DNA from: Aeromicrobium sp. Sec7.5
Lineage (GTDB): Bacteria > Actinomycetota > Actinomycetes > Propionibacteriales > Nocardioidaceae
NCBI RefSeq assembly: GCF_036867135.1
Contig: NZ_JBAJIJ010000001.1
Location: 1,116,001-1,180,000 of the forward strand
Length of the DNA: 64,000 nt
Direction: 5' to 3'
The first letter of the stretch is position 1; each line of letters begins with the position of its first letter. The notes beneath the pieces were generated by a model that was not told the DNA's origin, did no database searches, and saw nothing but the letters and a program-made list of their open reading frames with translations. Shown in pieces: positions 17,288 to 25,751 of this stretch. The translations under genes were made by a program, and so were the position numbers.

Positions 17288-17613
17288 CGGGTGTGCCGCC
17301 CCCGTCGTCCCGGCCCCCGCAGGCACGGGGCGCGTCCAGGTAGGGCGCAGTGGATCCACTCCGGCGACCTGGTCGTTGATTTGCGATCCGTCGGCCAGGC
17401 GTGGTGATGGACCGATTCTGCGACAGGAGGTCGGCTAGCCATGCGGAACGCCCCGAGCGACCGAAGGCCACGTGGGGCGTTTCCACTGACTAGACGGGGC
17501 TTTCGCCGTCGAGGTCGAACGACCGGAACTGATCGAGACCCACCAACTCAGATGCCTGTAGCGAAGCGCCGGGGTCTGCCCCGAGTCTTGCTGACGCTCG
17601 GGGGTCGGAGTGA
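17288..17613. other. Gene-free stretch with hairpin repeat copy A
   Basis: 326 bp without a gene. About 17410-17530 it carries a diverged copy of a sequence also found at about 27290-27425; both contain ATTCTG, a CTAG-linked spacer, and an inverted repeat around CCGAAGG. The hairpin arms here are AACGCCCC (17447-17454) and GGGGCGTT (17474-17481). It could terminate the cysteine hydrolase transcript, although it is 160 bp downstream. Confidence 0.55.
17447..17481. terminator. Hairpin (repeat copy A), possible terminator
   Basis: Arms AACGCCCC and GGGGCGTT close an imperfect inner stem around a GAA loop; no long T tract follows on either strand. Confidence 0.4.
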
Positions 17614-17684
17614 TCAGGCCGCGTCTGCGGCGGTGTAGATCGTCTCAAACTCGACGGGGGTGAGCGTGCCGAGGACCCTCTGGC
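17614..17684 (-). pseudogene. IS3-family transposase OrfB, C-terminal remnant
   Basis: On the minus strand the bases encode VLGTLTPVEFETIYTAADAA followed by a stop at 17614. The LG-x-LTPVEFE segment is the standard end of IS3-family OrfB (the HS-LG-LSP-EFE region). Only about 24 codons remain; the catalytic DDE core is gone. It lies directly against the 5' edge of the next truncated gene, so the insertion probably destroyed that gene's beginning. Confidence 0.75.
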
Positions 17685-17697
17685 GAGGTCAGCGGAG

Positions 17698-17949
17698 ATG
17701 CGGGTGGGCCACCTGCTGGCGACGGTGAGGCAGGCGCCCCGCCTGCGGCAGCCGCGTGCCGATTCTGCGGGTGCTTCACCTGACCTGACGGATGCGGCGA
17801 AGACGCTCGGGGTGTCGGTGACCAAGCTCGAGTCGGCGCTGGGGGGTCCGCCACCCGACTTCGAGGAGGCTGCCAAGACTCTGGGCCTTTCCGTCGACGA
17901 ATTGATGGCTGCACTCCCGTCGGATGCCACCACCAGTCAGGGGTCGTGA
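17698..17949 (+). pseudogene. Truncated repeat protein, 3' fragment
   Basis: 83 codons from an ATG at 17698. Residues about 28-75 form two similar helical repeats: DAAKTLGVSVTKLESALG, then PPPDFEEAAKTLGLSVDELMAALP. Such LGVS-x-LxxAL repeats are common in small secreted actinobacterial proteins of unknown role. There is no signal peptide, and the first 27 residues do not fit the repeat pattern. The gene abuts an IS3 scrap, so I read it as the 3' part of a gene whose beginning was lost. It ends 1 bp from the convergent histidine kinase gene. It may be an intact small gene, but I consider that less likely. Confidence 0.5.
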
Positions 17950-17950
17950 C

Positions 17951-19381
17951 TCACGTGCCGGCTTCCTGACGGCCGTGGGGGAGGAGGAGCGTGAAGGTTG
18001 ACCCACCTCCGGTGGTCGGGCTGACCGTGACCGATCCGTGGTGCTCGTGGGCGATCTGTTGGGTGACGGCGAGTCCGAGGCCGGCACCGCCCTCACCGTG
18101 TCGAGCGCGGGACGAGTCGGTTTGGTAGAAGGGCAGGAAGATCCGCTGCTGCTCGGCCTTGTCGATCCCGGCTCCGTGGTCGATCACGCTGATCTCCACG
18201 GCCCCCGGCGGCGCCTCCACGGCAATGGTGATGGGCGTCGAGCTGGGGGTGTGCGTGCAGGCGTTGGCACCAAGATTGAGGATGGCCTGATGGATCCGGG
18301 CGGGGTCGCCGGCCAGCGCCGCAACGTTTCTCGGACCGATTTTGGCCTCGATCTGGCGGTCGGGGTGCGCCGCCCGCAGGTCGTCGGTCACCGCTCGCAC
18401 GACCTGAGGAACGTCGACGTCGGACACGACGTGGGCGCGCGTCTCGTCTCCACGGACCAGCTCCAACATGGAGTTGACCAGCCAGTTGAGTCTGACGCTC
18501 TCGTTGCCGACGCGTGACATGGCGCGGTCCAGGGCTCCCGGCTCGGCGAGCATCCCACGCTCGTACAGGTCGCTGTACCCCTTGAGCGCGGTGAGTGGAG
18601 TGCGGATCTCATGGGAGACGTCACCGAGGAAGCGCCTCATGTCGTCGCGCGCCTGTGTGGCTGCTGCCTCCGAGTGCTCGCGCTCAGCAAGTGCGGCGCG
18701 AAGCCGGGCGACCATCCGCTCGATGTCGGTCGAGAGGTCGGAGACCTCCCGGGACCCACCGGCCGTGGCCACGTCGGTGTCGAGCGCCCCTTCCGCGATC
18801 TGGTTGGCCGTGGTCGCCATCGTCGCCAGGGGTCGGACCAGCCGGCCGGCCAGCCACCACGCCATCGCGGACTCAAGCAGGGCGATGCTGATCCCGCCGA
18901 TGATCAGGGTCCGCCGGAGGGCGTCGGTCGTGGCGCGGTAGCCGTCCAGGGACAGGGCGGTGATCCGGACGCGTCCGTCGGGCTGCGGTGAGACGAGGAC
19001 CCGGTAGGCACCGATCTCGCTGGTCGTGCGCTCCCGAGTCGCGCTCAGAGCGACGAGGGTGTCGCTGGCAAACGGGTTCTCACCACCTTGCGTGGCAGTG
19101 ACGTCGCCGTCGGGCGACACGGTGAGCTGGACGGGCGCCTCCGCCCCGGTGGTCGCGTAGTCGGTGGGGCCCGTGCTGGTCGGCGGGGTCGCCCCGCTTG
19201 GTGGACCGGTCGGTGGCTGGGTCAGATCGACGCGTTCGGCGCGGGCGAGCTCCTGGTCGATCGCGGCCATCCGGGTCGAGCGATCGCTCGAGTCGACGTA
19301 GATGGCGAAGGCCATGAAGCCCACGGCGATCGTGGCCAGGAGCGGGACGAGGATCACCCAGTGCAGCGAGATGCGGTTCAT
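17951..19381 (-). CDS. Two-component sensor histidine kinase (HAMP, HisKA, HATPase)
   Basis: 476 residues. A membrane helix at about 7-28 and another at 158-178 enclose a 130-residue extracytoplasmic sensor region that is Pro/Thr/Gly-rich near 55-80. HAMP follows (about 180-232). The H-box is FLGDVSHEIRTPLTALKGYS with His257, the N-box is LGANACTHT, G1 is DHGAGID, F is RIFLPFY and G2 is GAGLGLAV. All catalytic motifs are present, so it should autophosphorylate. Its start ATG overlaps the stop of the response regulator (ATGA), so the two are co-transcribed with the regulator first. The signal is unknown; the divergent genes suggest an envelope or metal cue. Confidence 0.9.
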   Translation of the reverse strand: MNRISLHWVILVPLLATIAVGFMAFAIYVDSSDRSTRMAAIDQELARAERVDLTQPPTGPPSGATPPTSTGPTDYATTGAEAPVQLTVSPDGDVTATQGGENPFASDTLVALSATRERTTSEIGAYRVLVSPQPDGRVRITALSLDGYRATTDALRRTLIIGGISIALLESAMAWWLAGRLVRPLATMATTANQIAEGALDTDVATAGGSREVSDLSTDIERMVARLRAALAEREHSEAAATQARDDMRRFLGDVSHEIRTPLTALKGYSDLYERGMLAEPGALDRAMSRVGNESVRLNWLVNSMLELVRGDETRAHVVSDVDVPQVVRAVTDDLRAAHPDRQIEAKIGPRNVAALAGDPARIHQAILNLGANACTHTPSSTPITIAVEAPPGAVEISVIDHGAGIDKAEQQRIFLPFYQTDSSRARHGEGGAGLGLAVTQQIAHEHHGSVTVSPTTGGGSTFTLLLPHGRQEAGT

Positions 19382-20094
19382 CGAGGGCCTTCGCGCAGGA
19401 CGTAGCCGAGGCCGCGGCGGGTGTGGATCAGCTGCGGGCGATCGTCGTCGAGCTTGCGGCGCAGGTATCCGACGTACAGTTCCACGACGTTCTCGGTGCC
19501 GTCGTGGTCGCGGCCCCAGACGTTGTCGAGGATCTGTGCCTTCGACAGCACGATTCCTCGGTTGACCATGAGGTATTCGAGCAGCCGGTGCTCGGTGGCC
19601 GAGAGGTCGATGAGCACCCCGGCCCGGCGTACTTCACGACCGGCGGGGTCGAGGGTCAGGGACCCGACCTGGATCAGACCGCCGGAGTCGTCGGACGTGG
19701 TGCGGCGGAGGATGGCTGCCACCCGCATCACGAGCTCGTCGACGCTGAAGGGTTTGGTGAGGTAGTCGTCGCCGCCGGTGGCGAAGCCGCGGATGCGGTG
19801 CTCGGTCTCGTCGCGGGCGGTCAGGAAGAGGACCGGTGCGCCCGATCCTGCCTCGCGCAGACGGCGGCAGACTTCGAACCCGTCGATGCCGGGGAGCATC
19901 ACGTCGAGCACGATGAGGTCGACCCCACCTGCCATCGCGAGCTCCAGGCCCGCGTGTCCCTGGGCTGTCTGGGTGACGGAGTGCCCCTGGAACCGCAGCG
20001 CGGTGGACACGATGTCGTTGATCGAGGGGTCGTCCTCGACGACGAGGATCCGGCGGGGGGATGCCGGGGTGAGGTCAGGGCGCATCGGTGCCAT
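19378..20094 (-). CDS. OmpR/PhoP-type response regulator
   Basis: 238 residues. Receiver: acidic pair D21-D22 in VVEDDPS, phospho-acceptor D64 in LIVLDVMLPGIDG, Thr in LFLTARD and Lys in DDYLTKPFS. The winged-helix Trans_reg_C domain (about 145-235) includes LSATEHRLLEYLMVN and ENVVELYVGYLRRKLD. The start is the ATG at 20094; an in-frame ATG three codons later is also possible. Upstream, between this gene and the YHYH genes, are two PhoP-like direct-repeat boxes, so autoregulation and control of the divergent operon are predicted. Confidence 0.92.
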   Translation of the reverse strand: MAPMRPDLTPASPRRILVVEDDPSINDIVSTALRFQGHSVTQTAQGHAGLELAMAGGVDLIVLDVMLPGIDGFEVCRRLREAGSGAPVLFLTARDETEHRIRGFATGGDDYLTKPFSVDELVMRVAAILRRTTSDDSGGLIQVGSLTLDPAGREVRRAGVLIDLSATEHRLLEYLMVNRGIVLSKAQILDNVWGRDHDGTENVVELYVGYLRRKLDDDRPQLIHTRRGLGYVLREGPR

Positions 20095-20107
20095 CCAGGG
20101 TGTGGAA

Positions 20108-20150
20108 ACTGTGATGAGGCTGTGATTGGCTCCACAGTGCTGTCACAGTG
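20108..20150. promoter_or_regulatory. Two divergent PhoP-type direct-repeat boxes
   Basis: Minus strand 20125-20108 reads TCACAGC-CTCA-TCACAGT, two 7-mers with a 4-bp spacer. Plus strand 20132-20149 reads CCACAGT-GCTG-TCACAGT, the same 7-4-7 layout. The M. tuberculosis PhoP box is the direct repeat TCACAGC-N4-TCACAGC. One box points to the response regulator gene, the other to the YHYH operon, so each arm has its own box. Confidence 0.75.
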
Positions 20151-20170
20151 GCGCCCCCCATGCTTCGATC

Positions 20171-21235
20171 ATGGACCACCCACGCGATCGCCACTCGGGA
20201 GCACCTCGCTTGCTTCGCCGACTCCCGGTGCTGGCAGTGTCAGTGGCAGGCATGATTCTGCTCGCCTCCTGCAACTCCTCGACCTCCGACTCCGGATCCG
20301 GCGAGGCGACCACGTCCGACTCCACGGCGACGGTCGGCCTCGACACCTCCCTGTTCCTGGACGGGGCACTGACCGAGGAGCCCACGACCGAGGACTGCAC
20401 CCTCAGTGGCGGCGCCGAGACCACGTGCTTCCGGATCACGGTCGCCGGCTATCCGGTCGATCGCGAGGTCGGGCCGTTCTGCCCTGCGACGATCACCGAT
20501 GGCCCCGATGCGGGCGGCATCTGGTTCGACGGCGACAACCTCTACGACCTCGACGGGGCGTTCATCGAGGGCCTCGCGGAGACCTACGACGACGACGGCT
20601 GGAAGATGTACGACGACGAGGGCAACGTGCTGGTCACTGAGACCCAGGCCGAGTTCGAGGCTGCCGCCCGCCCCGACGTGGACCCCGCCCTTGCGAACCA
20701 CTGCATCCAGGGCGAGGTGGCGTGGCTCGACAACGGTGAGCCCATCACGAGCGAGGTGCTGATTCCGACGACGCCCGTAGCGGCGGACGAGGCCACCAGC
20801 GCGCAGGCCGTCCTGGGTGTCACTCTCGACGGGGTGCGCATCGACGCCTCCGCGCCGGTCGAGCAGATCCTTGGCGCCTACACGATCGCGGCGTTCGACG
20901 ACTGCGGCGGCCACTTCAACCCGGTAGAGGGCTACCACCTGCACGGGGCAGTCGGCTGTTCCGAGGTCGGCGAGGCCCTTGACGGGGAGACCGCGCAGTT
21001 CGGGTACGCGCTCGACGGCTACGCGGTGCACAGCCCGTACGAGGAGGGCGAGGCCCCTGACGACCTCGACGCGTGCAACGGACACACCACCGACGACCTC
21101 GGTTACCACTACCACGCCAACCCCGCGTCCGAGAACCTCGTGATCGCCTGCCTGGTGGGCCAGACCGTCGAGTCCGAGGATGGAGGGGGAGGACCGCCCG
21201 GCGGAGGAGCCCCCGGCGCCGGTGCCGGCGGATGA
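20171..21235 (+). CDS. YHYH domain lipoprotein 1
   Basis: 354 residues. The lipobox ILLASC puts the lipidated Cys at about residue 34, so the protein is anchored outside. Two copies of a D-x-C-x-G-H ... Y-H-x-H module are visible: DDCGGHFNPVEGYHLHG near residue 245 and ACNGHTTDDLGYHYHANP near residue 305. The paired Cys/His residues look suited to bind a metal, but no function is established for the YHYH domain (PF14240). An upstream block with DCTLSGGAETTC and GPFCPAT is shared with the next gene. The tail is a Gly/Pro run. The ATG at 20171 is chosen because the signal peptide then has normal length. It overlaps the next gene by 4 bp. Confidence 0.88.
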   Translation: MDHPRDRHSGAPRLLRRLPVLAVSVAGMILLASCNSSTSDSGSGEATTSDSTATVGLDTSLFLDGALTEEPTTEDCTLSGGAETTCFRITVAGYPVDREVGPFCPATITDGPDAGGIWFDGDNLYDLDGAFIEGLAETYDDDGWKMYDDEGNVLVTETQAEFEAAARPDVDPALANHCIQGEVAWLDNGEPITSEVLIPTTPVAADEATSAQAVLGVTLDGVRIDASAPVEQILGAYTIAAFDDCGGHFNPVEGYHLHGAVGCSEVGEALDGETAQFGYALDGYAVHSPYEEGEAPDDLDACNGHTTDDLGYHYHANPASENLVIACLVGQTVESEDGGGGPPGGGAPGAGAGG

Positions 21236-22296
21236 GACACCCGAGCATCCCTGCCACGCCCGCCCGGCCGCTCCGTCTCGTCGCCCTGACTGCGGCCGTC
21301 CTGCTGGCCGCCGCAGCGTGCGGGTCGAGCTCGACCGACGCCGCGGGGGGCACCACGGCCGGCGATGGGAGCGTGGACATCTCATCGCTGTTCGTCGACG
21401 GCGCCTTGACCTCGGAGGCCGCGACGGTGGACTGCACGCTGGAGAACGGCAGCGAGACCACGTGCTACCAGCTCGAGGTCGCCAGCCTGGCCTCGACTGT
21501 CGACACCGATGGCCCATACTGTCCCGCCACCACCAGCGACCTCGGTGGCGTGTGGGTCTGGGACGGCGACGCACCCGGTCTCTACGCCCTCGACAGCGGC
21601 TTCTGGGACCTCGTGTCTTCGCAGGGCTACGAGTTCGCCGACGCCGACGGCAATATCACCATCACCGACCCGGCCGAGGGTGCTGCTTCGTCCTCGACCA
21701 CGGCGAATTCCTGCCTGGAGGCCACTGCTGACGGCTCCTACCACCTGCAGGTCCTGATCCCGACCACTCCCGAGCTGCTCGACACGCCCACCGACCTGTC
21801 GACCATCTCGCAGGTGGGGCTTGCGGTGGACGGCGTCACGATCTTCGGTGACGCGCCGTCGGTGGCTGACCGGGGAGGGCTGCCGGCCCTGGATGCGTGC
21901 GGCGGCCACATCGACCCGTCGGGCTACTACCACTGGCACTTCGGCGCCGCGTCGATCCAGACCAACCTCGACGAGGCAGGAGCTCCCGTGACCTGTTCGG
22001 TCGAGCAGGACGCAGAGGCGCTGGTCGGTTTCGGCTACGACGGCTTCGGGATCTATGGCCCCGAGGAGGACCGGGACATCCCCAGCGACCTTGACGAGTG
22101 CTCCGGCCACATCTCCGAGACCGCCGAGTTTGGCGAGACCTACCACTACCACCTCACCTACGACTCCCCGAACCTGCCGACCTGCCGGGCCGGGGCGACG
22201 GCCGAGTCCGCGTTGACCAGCCCCGACAATGCCGACGTCGCGCTGCCCAACGGCGAGGGGCCCGGCGGTGGTGGCTCGCCGCCGTCCGGTGGCTGA
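21232..22296 (+). CDS. YHYH domain lipoprotein 2 (tandem paralogue)
   Basis: 354 residues, the same length as its neighbour, with the lipidated Cys at residue 30 in LLAAAAC. It repeats the paralogue's layout: DCTLENGSETTC and GPYCPAT, then DACGGHIDPSGYYHWHFG and DECSGH followed by TYHYHLTYDSP. Each of the two modules again has a Cys, Gly-His and Y-H-x-H. The proteins are clearly homologous but well diverged, so the duplication is old. The start codon overlaps the previous stop (ATGA), giving translational coupling. The C-terminus is Gly/Ser/Pro-rich. Function unknown; metal capture for the HupE-like partner is a guess. Confidence 0.88.
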   Translation: MRHPSIPATPARPLRLVALTAAVLLAAAACGSSSTDAAGGTTAGDGSVDISSLFVDGALTSEAATVDCTLENGSETTCYQLEVASLASTVDTDGPYCPATTSDLGGVWVWDGDAPGLYALDSGFWDLVSSQGYEFADADGNITITDPAEGAASSSTTANSCLEATADGSYHLQVLIPTTPELLDTPTDLSTISQVGLAVDGVTIFGDAPSVADRGGLPALDACGGHIDPSGYYHWHFGAASIQTNLDEAGAPVTCSVEQDAEALVGFGYDGFGIYGPEEDRDIPSDLDECSGHISETAEFGETYHYHLTYDSPNLPTCRAGATAESALTSPDNADVALPNGEGPGGGGSPPSGG

Positions 22297-22299
22297 CGG

Positions 22300-23409
22300 G
22301 TGACCCGGCCACGAATGACCCGATGGCTCGCGTCCACGCTGGTGACGTTCGGCTGCGCTGGCGCGATCCTCGCCGGCGCCGTGCCCGCCCTGGCCCACGA
22401 CGACACCAGCGGCGCGATCGTCCTCGACGTCACGGACCAACGAGTCCTCGGCACCGCGCAGGTCTCCTTCGCCGAGCTCGGTTACCAGGACACCTCCGGT
22501 GACGGGCTGGTGGGTGCCGACGAGCTGCGAGCCCAGGAAGCCAACGTGACGACGAGCCTGGTGAAGGTTCTGCGTGAGCATGCGGCACTCGAGGTCGACG
22601 GCCAGAAGGTCGACATCATCGGGGCCGGACCGGCCCCGATCGGTGAGGGCCAAGTCCCCGCCACGAAGTACGTGGAGATCATCTTCGCGACCGGCCCCCA
22701 CGACGGCGACGTCTCCCGCGTGGACCTTTCCTGGTCCTTCACCTCGCCGACCGACCAGGTGGTGCTGTCCGGACCGAACGGACCCGTGACCGGCCGACTG
22801 GGAGACGACAGCACCATGTCGATCTCCCTCGACGCCGCCTCGACCGTCCGATCGTTCTTCCTCACCGGCCTCGACCACGTGCGATCCGGCCTCGACCACA
22901 TGCTGTTCCTGGTGGTCCTCACCTTCGCCGTGGTGGGCTCCACGGTCTCCCGCACCACCACGTGGCGCGTCGTCAAGCTCGTCACCGCCTTCACCATCGG
23001 CCACGCGACGAGCCTCTGCTTGGCCTACTTCGACATCGTCTCGATCCCCCCGCAGTGGGTGGAACCAGCGATCTCGCTGTCCATCGTCGCTGCCGCCGTG
23101 CTCGCCCTGCGGGGCAGGGGCGAGACGATCCGCCCCTGGATCGCCGCGACAGTCGGCCTCGTGCACGGCCTGGGATTCGCCTCCAGCCTCGGCGGGCTCG
23201 GCCTGGCCACCACCCACGAGGTGGGCGCTCTGGCCGCCTTCAACATCGGCATCGACGTCGCGCAGACCGCGGTCGTCCTCCTGGTCATCCTCGGCATCTG
23301 GATCTCCGGTCGAATGCTCGCTGAACGCCACCAGTGGGTCCGCATGGCCGTCTGCAGTGGCGCCGGTCTGGTCGGGCTCGGCTGGACGGCCTCACTTCTG
23401 GCCGCCTGA
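22300..23409 (+). CDS. HupE/UreJ family membrane protein
   Basis: 369 residues. A signal peptide ends near VPALAHDD. A soluble extracytoplasmic region (about 33-185) is followed by about six membrane helices. The HupE/UreJ_2 hallmarks are FFLTGLDHVRSGLDHMLFLVVL, TAFTIGHATSLCLA, GLVHGLGFASSL and AFNIGIDVAQ; the conserved His and Asp residues in helices are thought to bind Ni2+ or Co2+ in better-studied HupE/UreJ proteins. The GTG at 22300 lies 3 bp after the previous stop; an ATG at 22315 is an alternative. It is co-directional with the two YHYH genes and the antiporter. Confidence 0.87.
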   Translation: MTRPRMTRWLASTLVTFGCAGAILAGAVPALAHDDTSGAIVLDVTDQRVLGTAQVSFAELGYQDTSGDGLVGADELRAQEANVTTSLVKVLREHAALEVDGQKVDIIGAGPAPIGEGQVPATKYVEIIFATGPHDGDVSRVDLSWSFTSPTDQVVLSGPNGPVTGRLGDDSTMSISLDAASTVRSFFLTGLDHVRSGLDHMLFLVVLTFAVVGSTVSRTTTWRVVKLVTAFTIGHATSLCLAYFDIVSIPPQWVEPAISLSIVAAAVLALRGRGETIRPWIAATVGLVHGLGFASSLGGLGLATTHEVGALAAFNIGIDVAQTAVVLLVILGIWISGRMLAERHQWVRMAVCSGAGLVGLGWTASLLAA

Positions 23410-23441
23410 CCCATCCATCCCCCTCCGACAGGCGAACGCCC

Positions 23442-24719
23442 GTGACCACCCCGACCGCTTCCCTCTCCGTCCTGCTGACCTCGTCGGAATCGACCGACAC
23501 GTCCTCGACGATGGTCTGGCTCTTCTGGATCGCCACGGCCGTCGCCATCTCACCCCTGGTCGCTCGCGCGACCCGCGGACTGGTGCCCGACGTCGTCTCG
23601 CTATTGGTCCTCGGCGCTCTGATCGGCCCCGGCGTGCTCGGTCTGGCCTCAACCGGGTCGGGCATCGACCTCCTCAGTGAGCTCGGCCTCGGACTGCTGT
23701 TCCTGATCGCGGGCACCGAGATCCAGCCGGCGACCCTTCGCGCCGCACAGGGACGTCAGGCCGCCGCCACCTGGATCTTGTGCATGCTCCTCGGATTCTC
23801 GGTGGCGTGGGTGTTCATCCCGGTGGCGGACTTCTCGGTGGCACTCGTCCTGGCCCTGGCGATCAGCTCCACGGCACTGGGGGCCCTGACCCCGATCCTG
23901 CGCGACATCGGCCTGGAGTCCACACCGCTCGGCAGAGCCGTCGTCACCCACGGAGTCATGGGCGAGCTCGGACCCATCCTGGTGATCGCCGTACTGCTGG
24001 GCTCGCGCGCGAGCCTGACCACCGTGGCGGTGCTTCTCGGGTTCGCCCTGCTCGCGGTCCTCGTGGCGATCGCGCCTCGCGCCCTCCTGCTCCGCATTCC
24101 CGGGGTCAGCCGCGCGATCGTCCAGGGCATGCACGGCACCGGCCAGACCGGCATGCGCTTCATCTTCTGGCTCCTTCTTTCCCTGATGGCCGCCGCTGCC
24201 GTACTGGATCTCGATCTCGTGATCGGCGCCTTTGCCGCGGGTTTCGTCCTTCGCGCGATCGCACCGGACGATGCCCACTTCCTCGACGAGAAGCTCACGG
24301 TCGTGGCGTGGAGCTTCCTGGTGCCGGTCTTCTTCCTCACCACCGGCATGGATGTCGACGTCGCCGCGGTGGCCACCTCCCCGGGACTGCTGACGGTCTT
24401 CGTCCTGATGATTCTCGGGGTTCGCGGAGGCGTCGTACTGCTCAGGGAGCAGTTCACCCCCACGGCCTCCGAGCTCACCACCGCCACCGAGCGCGTGCAG
24501 CTCGGCTTGTACGCCGCCGCCGGATTGCCCATCATCGTGGCCGTCACCGAGGTCGCCGTCGAGGGCGATCTCATGCCCGGCCACGTCGCCTCCGTGCTGG
24601 TCGCGGCCGGCATCATCTCCGTGACCCTGTTCCCGGCGTTGGCGCAGGGCCTGCCGCATGTAGCCTCAGCCAGGTCACGACAGCACCTCAGACGAATGCG
24701 TCGAAGCCGGCGGCCATGA
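23442..24719 (+). CDS. Cation:proton antiporter (Kef/CPA2-type)
   Basis: 425 residues with about 12 membrane segments. LLVLGALIGPGVLGL and LLFLIAGTEIQPATLR are the opening Na_H_exchanger motifs; the GLGLLFLIAGTEI block includes the usual acidic residue, and VIGAFAAGFVLRA and FLVPVFFLTTGMDVD follow. No TrkA-N regulatory domain is attached. The start is the GTG at 23442. It exports Na+ or K+ in exchange for protons in known members; ion specificity is not readable. It ends the four-gene run that begins with the YHYH lipoproteins; an IS remnant follows directly. Confidence 0.87.
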   Translation: MTTPTASLSVLLTSSESTDTSSTMVWLFWIATAVAISPLVARATRGLVPDVVSLLVLGALIGPGVLGLASTGSGIDLLSELGLGLLFLIAGTEIQPATLRAAQGRQAAATWILCMLLGFSVAWVFIPVADFSVALVLALAISSTALGALTPILRDIGLESTPLGRAVVTHGVMGELGPILVIAVLLGSRASLTTVAVLLGFALLAVLVAIAPRALLLRIPGVSRAIVQGMHGTGQTGMRFIFWLLLSLMAAAAVLDLDLVIGAFAAGFVLRAIAPDDAHFLDEKLTVVAWSFLVPVFFLTTGMDVDVAAVATSPGLLTVFVLMILGVRGGVVLLREQFTPTASELTTATERVQLGLYAAAGLPIIVAVTEVAVEGDLMPGHVASVLVAAGIISVTLFPALAQGLPHVASARSRQHLRRMRRSRRP

Positions 24720-24743
24720 TCGCCCCGGCGAGTCCGGAGACTC

Positions 24744-25425
24744 TGGTGTGTCCCGGCTTCCACGGAGTCGACGTTTGTGGATTCTGGCGTCTGACATCAG
24801 GAGGTACAGAGGGGACGACTGGGCTGTTCGGCCGAGTTCAGACGCAGGGTCCTTGACCTGCTCGCTGCCGGGCGGAGCGTCGCGAGTCTCGCGCACGACC
24901 TCGACATCAGTGATCAGACGATCTACGACTGGCGCCGTCAGGATCGTCTTGATCGAGGCGAAACGTGTGGCATGGGCACGAGCGAGAGAGGCGAGCTCGT
25001 GATGGCGAACAAGCGGATCCGTGAGCTCGAGACCGAGCTGGCTGTTGCCCGCCGGGCGGTCGATTTGCTGAAGGAGGAGACCAGCCCAAAAGGCGGTTCG
25101 CGGCGGTCGAAGTGATCGCCGCGGAGGATCACCCCGCGCAGGTTGCCTGCCGGGTGCCGGGTGTCTCCGAGGCTGGGTCCTACGAGCACGCCCGAGCGTG
25201 TGGGTCTCCGATTTCACCCATGTCCGCAGTTGGGGGCTGGGTCTATGTCGCGTTCATCGTCGACGTCTTCGCCCAACGGATCGTGGCCTGGCACGCGCAG
25301 ACGTCCAAGGAGACCGACCTGGTGATGGTCCCGCTGCGGATGGCGTTGTGGCAACGAGGTCGCGAGGGGCATCCGACCGTCGCTGGCGGGCTGATCCATC
25401 ACTTGGATGCCGGCTCGCAGGGACT
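24744..25425 (+). pseudogene. IS3-family element, broken OrfA-OrfB
   Basis: The left end TGGTGTGTCCCG (24744-24755) and GTGGATTCT 33 bp in recur at 26777. OrfA (frame open from 24795, stop at 25113-25115) keeps SAEFRRRVLDLLAAGRS, an HTH (LAHDLDISDQTIYDWRRQ) and a leucine-zipper-like ELETELAVARRAVDLLKEE, but has no start codon after its AGGAGG. OrfB begins RRFAAVEVIAAEDHPAQ, jumps by an internal deletion to VWVSDFTHVRSWG (first D of DDE), shifts frame to VYVAFIVDVFAQRIVAWH, reaches HLDAGSQ (second D) and stops short of the Glu. It cannot transpose. Confidence 0.85.
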
Positions 25426-25751
25426 TGACCCAGACCACCGCCACCGCCGATCCGAAGCCCCCGTTTCTGACCAAAATGTTGGTCGAAACGGGGGCTTTGG
25501 TGTCTCGGGGTGGGCGTGCGGTGAGCCCGGGGTGTGTCGATGTCTGCCGCTCGCTACGCCGCGCCTGGCCTCGCCGCGTTATGGCCATCATCGGCGATGC
25601 GGTTGGGTGTGTGGCTGCCGACCCCGGGTCAGGCCTGGCTCAACGCCGACGCCGCTGGGGTCGACGTCTGGAGGCTCGGTCGTCGCGCATCTGATCCCGT
25701 GGAAATGCCGCGATGGCGATCGGCCAGTTCAGAGATCTGCAGGAGTCGTCG
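25426..25751. other. Gene-free stretch with strong hairpin
   Basis: About 326 bp between the IS3 scar and the hydrolase. Besides the hairpin at 25455-25497 nothing coding was recognised; a frame from about 25534 has no known similarity. Confidence 0.5.
25455..25497. terminator. Stem-loop, possible bidirectional terminator
   Basis: AAGCCCCCGTTTC (25455-25467) pairs with GAAACGGGGGCTT (25485-25497) over 13 bp, with further inner pairing (TGACCAA / TTGGTC). It resembles a rho-independent terminator with only a short T run (CTTT) after it. Confidence 0.6.
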
